Of a stretch of 64,000 nucleotides of DNA, positions 13,501-28,500 are shown in pieces. This stretch comes from Synanceia verrucosa (taxonomy: Eukaryota; Chordata; Actinopteri; Perciformes; Synanceiidae): NCBI GenBank assembly GCA_029721515.1, contig CM056552.1, positions 10,029,001 to 10,093,000 on the forward strand. The letters are read 5' to 3'. A model generated the notes under the pieces. It ran no database searches. It was given only the letters and a program-made list of their open reading frames with translations, and was not told the DNA's origin. Both the position numbers and the translations under genes were made by a program. Numbering within the stretch: position 1 is the stretch's first letter; each line of letters begins with the position of its first letter.

Positions 13501-16500
13501 CTACAATACTGTCCTCGACGGCAGAGCACCACACTACATCTGTTACACCCACAGAACGACAAAAATCAACAGTCACGACAGTCACCACAAATGGAGAAAG
13601 AAGCACGACCAACACTGGTCATTCGACAACAGTCAGTGTCCCCACAAGAACAGTGCTCTCACCAAGTTCACAGTCACAATTCCCAACAATAACTCTTAGT
13701 TCAACTGCGACGTCTACTGAAAACAATATTGGAACAACATCAGCAGGTACCAGCACAACTCAACTCCCACTGCCAGGACAGGAGACATCTACAACATTGT
13801 CCTCGACAGCAGAGAAACAGACGAAATCTGTTACACCCACGGAAAGACAAAAATCGACAGTCACGACAGTCACCACAAATGGAGAAAGAAGCACTTCCAA
13901 CTCTGGTCATTCAACAACACTCGGTGTTCCCACAAGTACAGTGCTCTCACCAAGTTCACAGTCACAATTCCCAACAATGAGTACAAGCTCACCTCTAACA
14001 TCTACTGAAAACAATATTGGAAAAACATCAACAGGTACAAGCACAACTCAACTGCCACTAACTAGACAGGAGACATCTACAATATTGTCCTCGACAACAG
14101 AGCAACAAACTAAATCTGTTACACCCACAGAACGACTAAAATCGACAGTGACGACAGTAACCACAAATGGAGAAAGAAGCACTTCCAACTCTGGTCATTC
14201 AACAACAGTCGGTGTTCCCACAAGTACAGTGCTCTCACCAAGTTCACAGTCACAATTGCCACCGATAAGTACAAGCTCATCTCTGACATCTACTGAAAAC
14301 AATATTGGAACAACATCAAGAGGTACAAGCACAACTCAACTGCCACTAACTAGACAGGAGAAATCTACAATATTGTCCTCGACAGCAGAGAAACAAACTA
14401 AATCTGTTACACCCACAGAACAACAAAAATCAACAGTCACGACAGTCACCACAAATGGAGAAAGAAGCACTTCCAACTCTGGTCATTCAACAACAATCAC
14501 TGTCCCCACAAGTACAGTGCTCTCACCAACTTCACAGTCTACATTCCTACCAATGAGTACGAGCTCATCTCTGACATCTACTGAAAACAATATTGGAACA
14601 ACATCAACAGGTACCAGCACAACTCAACTCCCACTGACTGGACAGGAGACATCTACAATATTGTCCTCGACAGCAGAGCAACAAACTAAATCTGTTACAC
14701 CCACAGAGCGACCAAAATCAACAATGACGACAGTCACCACAAATGGAGAAAGAAGTACTACGAACACTGATCATTCAACACCAACAGTCAATTTGTACAC
14801 AAGTACAGTGCTCTCACCAACTTCACAGTCTACATTCTCACCAATAAGTACAAGCTCATCTCTGACATCTACTGAAAACAATATTGGAACAACATCAACA
14901 GGTACAAGCACAACTCAACTGCCACTAACTAGACAGGAGACATCTACAATATTGTCCTCGACAACAGAGCAACAAACTAAATCTGTTACACCCACAGAAC
15001 GACTAAAATCGACAGTGACGACAGTAACCACAAATGGAGAAAGAAGCACTTCCAACTCTGGTCATTCAACAACAGTCGGTGTTCCCACAAGTACAGTGCT
15101 CTCACCAAGTTCACAGTCACAATTGCCACCGATAAGTACAAGCTCATCTCTGACATCTACTGAAAACAATATTGGAACAACATCAAGAGGTACAAGCACA
15201 ACTCAACTGCCACTAACTAGACAGGAGAAATCTACAATATTGTCCTCGACAGCAGAGAAACAAACTAAATCTGTTACACCCACAGAACAACAAAAATCAA
15301 CAGTCACGACAGTCACCACAAATGGAGAAAGAAGCACTTCCAACTCTGGTCATTCAACAACAGTCGGTGTTCCCACAAGTACAGTGCTCTCACCAAGTTC
15401 ACAGTCACAATTCCCAACAATAAGTACGAGCTCATCTCTGACATCTACTGAAAACAATATTGGAACAACATCAACAGGTACAAGCACAACTCAACTGCCA
15501 CTAACTGGACCGGAGACATCTACAATATTGTCCTCGACAGCAAAGCAACAAACTAAATCTGTTACACCCACAGAACGAGTAAAATCAACAGTGACGACAG
15601 TCACCACAAATGGAGAAAAAAGCACTACCAACACTGGTCATTCAACAACAGTCAGTGTCCCCACAAGTACAGTGCTCTCACCAAGTTCACAGACACAATT
15701 CCCAACAATAACTCTTAGTTCAACTTTGACGTCTACTGAAAACAAAATTGGAACAACATCAGCAGGTACCAGCACAACTCAACTCCCACTGACTAGACAG
15801 GAATCATCTACAATACTGTCCTCGACGGCAGAGCACCACACTACATCTGTTACACCCACAGAACGACAAAAATCAACAGTCATGACAGTCACCACAAATG
15901 GAGAAAGAAGCACGACCAACACTGGTCATTCGACAACAATCACTGTCCCCACAAGTACAGTGTTCTCACCAAGTTCACAGTCACAATTCCCAACAATAAC
16001 TCTTAGTTCAACTGTGACCTCCACTGAAAACAAAATTGAAACAACATCAACAGGTACCAGCATAACTCAATTCCCACTGACTGGACAGGAGACATCTACA
16101 ATATTGTCCTCGACAGCAGAGCAACAAACTAAATCTGTTACACCCACAGAACAACGAAAACCAACAGTGACGACAGTCACCACAAATGGAGAAAGAAGCA
16201 CGACCAACACTGGTCATTCGACAACAATCACTGTCCCCACAAGTACAGTGCTCTCACCAAATTCACAGTCTACATTCCTACCAATAAGTACGAGCTCATC
16301 TCTGACATCTACTGAAAACAATATTGGAACAACATCACCAGGTACCAGCACAACTCAACTCCCACTAACTAGACAGGAGAAATCTACAATATTGTCCTCG
16401 ACAGCAGAGCAACAGACTAAATCTGTTACACCCACGGAACGACAAAAATCGACAGTCACGACAGTCACCACAAATGGAGAAAGAAGCACGACCAACACTG

Positions 16501-19500
16501 GTCATTTGACAACAATCACTGTCCCCACAAGTACAGTGCTCTCACCAAGTTCACAGTCACAATTCCCAACAATAAGTACAAGCTCAGCTCTGACATCTAC
16601 TGAAAACAATATTGGAAAAACATCAACAGGTACAAGCACAACTCAACTGCCACTCACTAGACAGGAGAAATCTACAATATTGTCCTCGACAGCAGACCAA
16701 CAAACTAAATCTGTTACACCCACAGAACAACGAAAACCAACAGTGACGACAGTCACCACAAATGGAGAAAGAAGCACGACCAACACTGGTCATTCGACAA
16801 CAATCACTGTCCCCACAAGTACAGTGCTCTCACCAAATTCACAGTCTACATTCCTACCAATAAGTACGAGCTCATCTCTGACATCTACTGAAAACAATAT
16901 TGGAACAACATCAACAGGTACAAGCACAACTCAACTGCCACTAACTAGACCGGAGACATCAACAATAATGTCCTCGACAGCAAAGCAACAAACTAAATCT
17001 GTTACACCCACAGAACGAGTAAAATCAACAGTGACGACAGTCACCACAAATGGAGAAAAAAGCACTACCAACACTGGTCATTCAACAACAGTCAGTGTCC
17101 CCACAAGTACAGTGCTCTCACCAAGTTCACAGACACAATTCCCAACAATAACTCTTAGTTCAACTTTGACGTCTACTGAAAACAAAATTGGAACAACATC
17201 AGCAGGTACCAGCACAACTCAACTCCCACTGACTAGACAGGAATCATCTACAATAAAGTCCTCGACGGCAGAGCACCACACTACATCTGTTACACCCACA
17301 GAACGACAAAAATCAACAGTCATGACAGTCACCACAAATGGAGAAAGAAGCACGACCAACACTGGTCATTCGACAACAATCACTGTCCCCACAAGTACAG
17401 TGTTCTCACCAAGTTCACAGTCACAATTCCCAACAATAACTCTTAGTTCAACTGTGACCTCCACTGAAAACAAAATTGAAACAACATCAACAGGTACCAG
17501 CACAACTCAATTCCCACTGACTGGACAGGAGACATCTACAATATTGTCCTCGACAGCAGAGCAACAAACTAAATCTGTTACACCCACAGAACAACGAAAA
17601 CCAACAGTGACGACAGTCACCACAAATGGAGAAAGAAGCACGACCAACACTGGTCATTCGACAACAATCACTGTCCCCACAAGTACAGTGCTCTCACCAA
17701 ATTCACAGTCTACATTCCTACCAATAAGTACGAGCTCATCTCTGACATCTACTGAAAACAATATTGGAACAACATCAACAGGTACAAGCACAACTCAACT
17801 GCCACTAACTAGACCGGAGACATCAACAATAATGTCCTCGACAGCAAAGCAACAAACTAAATCTGTTACACCCACAGAACGAGTAAAATCAACAGTGACG
17901 ACAGTCACCACAAATGGAGAAAAAAGCACTACCAACACTGGTCATTCAACAACAGTCAGTGTCCCCACAAGTACAGTGCTCTCACCAAGTTCACAGACAC
18001 AATTCCCAACAATAACTCTTAGTTCAACTTTGACGTCTACTGAAAACAAAATTGGAACAACATCAGCAGGTACCAGCACAACTCAACTCCCACTGACTAG
18101 ACAGGAATCATCTACAATACTGTCCTCGACGGCAGAGCACCACACTACATCTGTTACACCCACAGAACGACAAAAATCAACAGTCATGACAGTCACCACA
18201 AATGGAGAAAGAAGCACGACCAACACTGGTCATTCGACAACAATCACTGTCCCCACAAGTACAGTGCTCTCACCAAGTTCACAGACACAATTCCCAACAA
18301 TAACTCTTAGTTCAACTTTGACGTCTACTGAAAACAAAATTGGAACAACATCAGCAGGTACCAGCACAACTCAACTCCCACTGACTAGACAGGAATCATC
18401 TACAATACTGTCCTCGACGGCAGAGCACCACACTACATCTGTTACACCCACAGAACGACAAAAATCAACAGTCATGACAGTCACCACAAATGGAGAAAGA
18501 AGCACGACCAACACTGGTCATTCGACAACAATCACTGTCCCCACAAGTACAGTGTTCTCACCAAGTTCACAGTCACAATTCCCAACAATAACTCTTAGTT
18601 CAACTGTGACCTCCACTGAAAACAAAATTGAAACAACATCAACAGGTACCAGCACAACTCAATTCCCACTGACTGGACAGGAGACATCTACAATATTGTC
18701 CTCGACAGCAGAGCAACAAACTAAATCTGTTACACCCACAGAACGACTGAAATCAACAGTGACGACAGTCACCACAAATGGAGAAAAAAGCACTTCCAAC
18801 TCTGGTCATTCATCAACAGTCACTGTCCCCACAAGTACAGTGCTCTCACCAAGTTCACAGTCACAATTTCCACCAATAACTCTTAGTTCAACTGTGACGT
18901 CTACTGAAAACAAAATAGGAACAACATCAACAGGTACCAGCACAACTCAACTCCCACTAACTAGACAGGAGAAATCTACAATATTGTCCTCGACAGCAGA
19001 GCAACAGACTAAATCTGTTACACCCACGGAACGACAAAAATCGACAGTCACGACAGTCACCACAAATGGAGAAAGAAGCACGACCAACACTGGTCATTTG
19101 ACAACAATCACTGTCCCCACAAGTACAGTGCTCTCACCAAGTTCACAGTCACAATTCCCAACAATAAGTACAAGCTCAGCTCTGACATCTACTGAAAACA
19201 ATATTGGAAAAACATCAACAGGTACAAGCACAACTCAACTGCCACTCACTAGACAGGAGAAATCTACAATATTGTCCTCGACAGCAGACCAACAAACTAA
19301 ATCTGTTACACCCACAGAACAACGAAAACCAACAGTGACGACAGTCACCACAAATGGAGAAAGAAGCACGACCAACACTGGTCATTCGACAACAATCACT
19401 GTCCCCACAAGTACAGTGCTCTCACCAAATTCACAGTCTACATTCCTACCAATAAGTACGAGCTCATCTCTGACATCTACTGAAAACAATATTGGAACAA

Positions 19501-22500
19501 CATCAACAGGTACAAGCACAACTCAACTGCCACTAACTAGACCGGAGACATCAACAATAATGTCCTCGACAGCAAAGCAACAAACTAAATCTGTTACACC
19601 CACAGAACGAGTAAAATCAACAGTGACGACAGTCACCACAAATGGAGAAAGAAGCACGACCAACACTGGTCATTCAACAACAGTCAGTGTCCCCACAAGT
19701 ACAGTGCTTTCACCAAGTTCACAGACACAATTCCCAACAATAACTCTTAGTTCAACTGTGACGTCTACTGAAAACAAAATTGGAACAACATCAGCAGGTA
19801 CCAGCACAACTCAACTCCCACTGACTAGACAGGAAACATCTACAATACTGTCCTCGACGGCAGAGCACCACACTACATCTGTTACACCCACAGAACGACA
19901 AAAATCAACAGTCATGACAGTCACCACAAATGGAGAAAGAAGCACGACCAACACTGGTCGTTCGACAACAATCACTGTCCCCACAAGTACAGTGCTCTCA
20001 CCAAGTTCACAGTCACAATTCCCAACACTAACTCTTAGTTCAACTGTGACGTCCACTGAAAACAATATTGGAACAACATCAACAGGTACAAGCACAACTC
20101 AACTGCCACTAACTAGACAGGATACATCTACAACATTGTCCTCGACAGCAGAGCAACAAACTAAATCTGTTACACCCACAGAACGACTGAAATCAACAGT
20201 GACGACAGTCACCACAAATGGAGAAAAAAGCACTTCCAACTCTGGTCATTCATCAACAGTCACTGTCCCCACAAGTACAGTGCTCTCACCAAGTTCACAG
20301 TCACAATTCCCACCAATAACTCTTAGTTCAACTGTGACGTCTACTGAAAACAAAATAGGAACAACATCAACAGGTACCAGCACAACTCAACTCCCACTAA
20401 CTAGACAGGAGAAATCTACAATATTGTCCTCGACAGCAGAGCAACAGACTAAATCTGTTACACCCACGGAACGACAGAAATCGACAGTCACCACAAATGG
20501 AGAAAGAAGCACGACCAACACTGGTCATTTGACAACAATCACTGTCCCCACAAGTACAGTGCTCTCACCAAGTTCACAGTCACAATTCCCAACAATAAGT
20601 ACAAGCTCAGCTCTGACATCTACTGAAAACATTATTGGAAAAACATCAACAGGTACAAGCACAACTCAACTGCCACTCACTAGACAGGAGAAATCTACAA
20701 TATTGTTCTCGACAGCAGAGCAACAAACTAAATCTGTTACACCCACAGAACGACTAAAATCAACAGTGACGACAGTAACCACAAATGGAGAAAGAAGCAC
20801 TTCCAACTCTGGTCATTCAACAACAGTCGGTCTTCCCACAAGTACAGTGCTCTCACCAAGTTCACAGTCACAATATCCACCGACAAGTACAAGCTCATCT
20901 CTGACATCTACTGAAAACAATATTGGAACAACATCAACAGGTACAAGCACAACTCAACTGCCACTAACTAGACCGGAGACATCAACAATAATGTCCTCGA
21001 CAGCAAAGCAACAAACTAAATCTGTTACACCTACAGAACGAGTAAAATCAACAGTGACGACAGTCACCACAAATGGAGAAAGAAGCACTACCAACACTGG
21101 TCATTCAACAACAGTCAGTGTCCCCACAAGTACAGTGCTCTCACCAAGTTCACAGACACAATTCCCAACAATAACTCTTAGTTCAACTGTGACGTCTACT
21201 GAAAACAAAATTGGAACAACATCAGCAGGTACCAGCACAACTCAACTCCCTCTGACTAGACAGGAAACATCTACAATACTGTCCTCGACGGCAGAGCACC
21301 ACACTACATCTGTTACACCCACAGAACGACAAAAATCAACAGTCACGACAGTCACCACAAATGGAGAAAGAAGCACGACCAACACTGGTCATTCAACAAC
21401 AATCACTGTCCCCACAAGTACAGTGTTCTCACCAAGTTCACAGTCACAATTCCCAACAATAACTCTTAGTTCAACTGTGACGTCCACTGAAAACAAAATT
21501 GGAACAACATCAACAGGTACCAGCACAACTCAACTCCCACTAACTAGACAGGAGAAATCTACAATATTGTCCTCGACAGCAGAGCAACAAACTAAATCTG
21601 TTACACCCACAGAACAACAAAAATCAACAGTCACGACAGTCACCACAAATGGAGAAAGAAGCACGACCAACACTGGTCATTCGACAACAATCACTGTCCC
21701 CACAAGTACAGTGCTCTCACCAAGTTCACAGTCACAATTCCCAACAATAACTCTTAGTTCAACTGTGACGTCCACTGAAAACAAAATTGGAACAACATCA
21801 ACAGGTACAAGCACAACTCAACTGCCACCAACTAGACAGGAGACATCTACAATATTGTCCTCGACAGCAGAGCAACAAACTAAATCTGTTACACCCACAG
21901 AACAACGAAAATCAACAGTGACGACAGTCACCACAAATGGAGGAAGAAGCACTACAAACACTGATCATTCAACATCAACAGTCAATTTCCCCACAAGTAC
22001 AGTGCTCTCACCACGTTCACAGTCTACATTCCCACCAATAAGTACGAGCTCATCTCTAACATCTACTGAAAACAAAATTGAAAGAACATCAACAGGTACT
22101 AGCACAACTCAACTGCCACTGACTAGACGGGAGATATCTACAATATTGTCCTCGACAGCAGAGCAACAGACTAAATCTGTTACACCCACAGAACGACTGA
22201 AATCAACAGTGACGACAGTCACCACAAATGGAGAAAGAAGCACTTCCAACTCTGGTCATTCAACAACAGTCAGTGTCCCCACAAGTACAGTGCTCTCACC
22301 AAGTTCACAGACACAATTCCCACCAATAAGTACAAGCTCATCTCTGACATCTACTGAAAACAATATTGGAACAACATCAAGCGGTACAAGCACAACTCAA
22401 TTGCCACTAACTAGACAGGAGACATCTACAATATTGTCCTTGACAGCAGAGCAACAAACTAAATCTGTTACACCCACAGAACGACAAAAATCAACAGTCA

Positions 22501-25500
22501 TGACAGTCACCACAAATGGAGAAAGAAGCACGACCAACACTGGTCATTCGACAACAATCACTGTCCCCACAAGTACAGTGTTCTCACCAAGTTCACAGTC
22601 ACAATTCCCAACAATAACTCTTAGTTCAACTGTGACGTCCACTGAAAACAAAATTGGAACAACATCAACAGGTACCAGCACAACTCAACTCCCACTGACA
22701 GGACAGGAGACATCTACAATATTGTCCCCGACAGCAGAGCAACAGACTAAATCTGTTACACCCACGGAACGACAAAAATCGACAGTCATGACAGTCACCA
22801 CAAATGGAGAAAGAAGCACGACCAACACTGGTCATTCGACAACAATCACTGTCCCCACAAGTACAGTGCTCTCACCAAGTTCACAGTCACAATTCCCACC
22901 AATAAGTACGACCTCATCTCTAACATCTACTGAAAACAAAATTGGAACAACATCAACAGGTACAAGCACAACTCAACTGCCACCAACTAGACAGGAGACA
23001 TCTACAATATTGTCCTCGACAGCAGAGCAACAAACTAAATCTGTTACACCAACAGAACAACGAAAATCAACAGTGACCACAGTGACCACAAATGGAGAAA
23101 GAAGCACGACCAACACTGGTCGTTCGACAACAATCACTGTCCCCACAAGTACAGTGCGCTCACCAAGTTCACAGTCACAATTCCCAACAACAACTCTTAG
23201 TTCAACTGTGACGTCCACTGAAAACAAAATTGGAACAACATCAACAGGTACAAGCACAACTCAACTGCCACTAACTAGACCGGAGACATCAACAATAATG
23301 TCCTCGACAGCAGAGCAACAAACTAAATCTGTTACACCCACAGAACGACTAAAATCAACAGTGACAAAAGTCACCACAAATGGAGAAAGAAGCACTTCCA
23401 ACTCTGGTCATTCAACAACAATCACTGTCCCCACAAGTACAGTGCTCTCACCAAGTTCACAGTCACAATTCCCAACAATAACTCTTAGTTCAACTGTGAC
23501 GTCCACTGAAAACAAAATTGGAACAACATCAGCAGGTACCAGCACAACTCAACTCCCACTGACTAGACAGGAAACATCTACAATACTGTCCTCGACAGCA
23601 GAGCAACAAACTAAATCTGTTACACCCACAGAACAACAAATATCAACAGTTACGAAAGTCACCACAAATGGAGAAAGAAGCACGACCAACACTGGTCATT
23701 CGACAACAATCACTGTCCCCACAAGTACAGTGCTCTCACCAAGTTCACAGTCACAATTCCCAACACTAACTCTTAGTTCAACTGTGACGTCCACTGAAAA
23801 CAATATTGGAACAACATCAACAGGTACAAGCACAACTCAACTGCCACTAACTAGACAGGAGACATCTACAACATTGTCCTCGACAGCAGAGCAACAAACT
23901 AAATCTGTTACAACCACAGAACGACTAAAATCAACAGTGACGACAGTCACCACAAAGGGAGAAAGAAGCACTTCCAACTCTGGTCATTCAACAACAGTCG
24001 GTGTTCCCACAAGTACAGTGCTCTCACCAAGTTCACAGTCACAATTCCCAACAATAAGTACAAGCTCAGCGCTGACATCTACTGAAAACAATATTGGAAA
24101 AACATCAACAGGTACAAGCACAACTCAACTGCCACTCACTAGACAGGAGAAATCTACAATATTGTCCTCGACAGCAGAGCAACAAACTAAATCTGTTACA
24201 CCAACAGAACAACGAAAATCAACAGTGACCACAGTGACCACAAATGGAGAAAGAAGCACGACCAACACTGGTCGTTCGACAACAATCACTGTCCCCACAA
24301 GTACAGTGCGCTCACCAAGTTCACAGTCACAATTCCCAACAACAACTCTTAGTTCAACTGTGACGTCCACTGAAAACAAAATTGGAACAACATCAACAGG
24401 TACAAGCACAACTCAACTGCCACTAACTAGACCGGAGACATCAACAATAATGTCCTCGACAGCAGAGCAACAAACTAAATCTGTTACACCCACAGAACGA
24501 CTAAAATCAACAGTGACAAAAGTCACCACAAATGGAGAAAGAAGCACTTCCAACTCTGGTCATTCAACAACAATCACTGTCCCCACAAGTACAGTGCTCT
24601 CACCAAGTTCACAGTCACAATTCCCAACAATAACTCTTAGTTCAACTGTGACGTCCACTGAAAACAAAATTGGAACAACATCAGCAGGTACCAGCACAAC
24701 TCAACTCCCACTGACTAGACAGGAAACATCTACAATACTGTCCTCGACGGCAGAGCACCACACTACATCTGTTACACCCACAGAACGACAAAAATCAACA
24801 GTCATGACAGTCACCACAAATGGAGAAAGAAGCACGACCAACACTGGTCATTCGACAACAATCACTGTCCCCACAAGTACAGTGCTCTCACCAAGTTCAC
24901 AGTCACAATTCCCAACAATAACTCTTAGTTCAACTGTGACGTCCACTGAAAACAAAATTGGAACAACATCAACAGGTACAAGCACAACTCAACTGCCACC
25001 AACTAGACAGGAGACATCTACAATATTGTCCTCGACAGCAGAGCAACAAACTAAATCTATTACACCCACAGAACAACGAAAATCAACAGTGACGACAGTC
25101 ACCACAAATGGAGGAAGAAGCACTACAAACACTGATCATTCAACATCAACAGTCAATTTCCCCACAAGTACAGTGCTCTCACCAAGTTCACAGTCACAAT
25201 TCCCAACAATAAGTACAAGCTCATCTCTAACATCTACTGAAAACAAAATTGAAAGAACATCAACAGGTACTAGCACAACTCAACTGCCACTGACTAGACT
25301 GGAGATATCTACAATATTGTCCTCGACAGCAGAGCAACAGACTAAATCTGTTACACCTACAGAACGGGTAAAATCAACAGTGACGACAGTCACCACAAAT
25401 GGAGAAAGAAGCACTACCAACACTGGTCATTCAACAACAGTCAGTGTCCCCACAAGTACAGTGCTCTCACCAAGTTCACAGACACAATTCCCAACAATAA

Positions 25501-28500
25501 CTCTTAGTTCAACTGTGACATCGACTGAAAACAAAATTGGAACAACATCAGCAGGTACAAGCACAACTCAACTGCCTCTGACTAGACAGGAGACATCTAC
25601 AATATTGTCCTCGACAGCAGAGCAACAAACTACATCTGTTACAACCACAGAACGACAAAAATCAACAGTCACGACAGTCACCACAAATGGAGAAAGAAGC
25701 ACGACCAACACTGGTCATTCAACAACAATCACTGTCCCCACAAGTACAGTGTTCTCACCAAGTTCACAGTCACAATTCCCAACAATAACTCTTAGTTCAA
25801 CTGTGACGTCCACTGAAAACAAAATTGGAACAACATCAACAGGTACCAGCACAACTCAACTCCCACTGACAGGACAGGAGACATCTACAATATTGTCCTC
25901 GACAGCAGAGCAACAGACTAAATCTGTTACACCCACGGAACGACAAAAATCGACAGTCACCACAAATGGAGAAAGAAGCACGACCAACACTGGTCATTTG
26001 ACAACAATCACTGTCTCCACAAGTACAGTGCTCTCACCAAGTTCACAGTCACAATTCCCAACAATAACTCTTAGTTCAACTGTGACGTCCACTGAAAAAA
26101 ATATTGGAACAACATCAACAGGTACAAGCACAACTCAACTGCCACTAACTAGACAGGAGACATCTACAATATTGTCCTCGACAGCAGAGCAACAAACTAA
26201 ATCTGTTACACCCACAGAACAACGAAAATCAACAGTGACGACAGTCACCACAAATGGAGAAAGAAGCACTACCAACACTGGTCATTCAACAACAGTCAGT
26301 GTCCCCACAAGTACAGTGCTCTCACCAAGTTCACAGACACAATTCCCAACAATAACTCTTAGCTCAACTGTGACGTCTACTGAAAACAAAATTGGAACAA
26401 CATCAGCAGGTACCAGCACAACTCAACTCCCACTGACTAGACAGGAAACATCTACAATACTGTCCTCGACGGCAGAGCACCACACTACATCTGTTACACC
26501 CACAGAACGACAAAAATCAACAGTCACGACAGTCACCACAAATGGAGGAAGAAGCACTCCAAACACTGATCACTCAACATCAACAGTCAATTTCCCCACA
26601 AGTACAGTGCTCTCACCAAGTTCACAGTCACAATTCCCACCAATAACTCTTAGTTCAACTGTGACGTCTACTGAAAACAAAATAGGAACAACATCAACAG
26701 GTACCAGCACAACTCAACTCCCACTAACTAGACAGGAGAAATCTACAATATTGTCCTCGACAGCAGAGCAACAAACTAAATCTGTTACACCCACAGAACA
26801 ACAAAAATCAACAGTCACGACAGTCACCACAAATGGAGAAAGAAGCACGACCAACACTGGTCATTCGACAACAATCACTGTCCCCACAAGTACAGTGCTC
26901 TCACCAAGTTCACAGTCTACATTCCCACCAATAAGTACGAGCTCATCTCTGACATCTACTGAAATCAATATTGGAACAACATCAACAGGTACAAGCACAA
27001 CTCAACTGCCACTAACTAGACAGGAAACATCAACAATGATGTCCTCGACAGCAGAGCAACAAACTAAATCTGTTACACCCACAGAACGAGTAAAATCAAC
27101 AGTGACGACAGTAACCACAAATGGAGAAAGAAGCACTTCCAACACTGGTCATTCAACAACAGTCAGTGTCCCCACAAGTACAGTGCTCTCACCAAGTTCA
27201 CAGTCTACATTCCCACCAATAAGTACGAGCTCATCTCTGACATCTACTGAAATCAATATTGGAACAACATCAACAGGTACAAGCACAACTCAACTGCCAC
27301 TAACTAGACAGGAGACATCTACAATATTGTCCTCGACAGCAGAGCAACAAACTAAATCTGTTACACCCACAGAGCGACCAAAATCAACAATGACGACAGT
27401 CACCACAAATGGAGAAAGAAGCACTACGAACACTGATCATTCAACACCAACAGTAAATTTCTACACAAGTACAGTGCTCTCACCAAGTTCACAGACACAA
27501 TTCCCACCAATAAGTACAAGCTCATCTCTGACATCTACTGAAAACAATATTGGAACAACATCAAGCGGTACAAGCACAACTCAACTGCCACTAACTAGAC
27601 AGGAGACATCTACAATATTGTCCTCGACAGCAGAGCAACAAACTAAATCTGTTACACCCACAGAACGACTAAAATCAACAGTGACGACAGTCACCACAAA
27701 TGGAGAAAGAAGCACTACCAACACTGGTCATTCAACAACAGTCGGTGTTCCCACAAGTACAGTGCTCTCACCAAGTTCACAGTCACAATTCCCACCAATA
27801 ACTCTTAGTTCAACTGTGACGTCCACTGAAAACAATATTGGAACAACATCAACAGGTACAAGCACAACTCAACTACCACTAACTAGAAAGGAGACATCTA
27901 CAATATTGTCCTCGACAGCAGAGCAACAAACTAAATCTGTTACACCCACAGAACGACAAAAATCAACAGTCACGACAGTCACCACAAATGGAGAAAGAAG
28001 CACGACCAACACTGGTCATTCAACAACAATCACTGTCCCCACAAGTACAGTGCTCTCACCAAGTTCACAGTCACAATTCCCAACAATAACTCTTAGTTCA
28101 ACTGTGACGTCCACTGAAAACAATATTGGAACAACATCACCAGGTACCAGCACAACTCAACTCCCACTAACTAGACAGGAGAAATCTACAATATTGTCCT
28201 CGACAGCAGAGCATCTAACTAAATCTGTTACACCCACAGAACTACTAAAACCAACAGTGACGACAGTCACCACAAATGGAGAAAGAAGCACGACCAACAC
28301 TGGTCATTCGACAACAATCACTGTCCCCACAAGTACAGTGCTCTCACCAAGTTCACAGTCACAATTCCCAACAATAACTCTTAGTTCAACTGTGACGTCC
28401 ACTGAAAACAATATTGGAACAACATCAACAGGTACAAGCACAACTCAACTGCCACTAACTAGACAGGAGACATCTACAATATTGTCCTCGACAGCAGAGC

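Noticed and set aside
13729..13980. Plus-strand alternative-frame ORF of 83 residues in the array
   Set aside because: Out-of-frame reading of the mucin repeat. It exists only where local substitutions remove stops.
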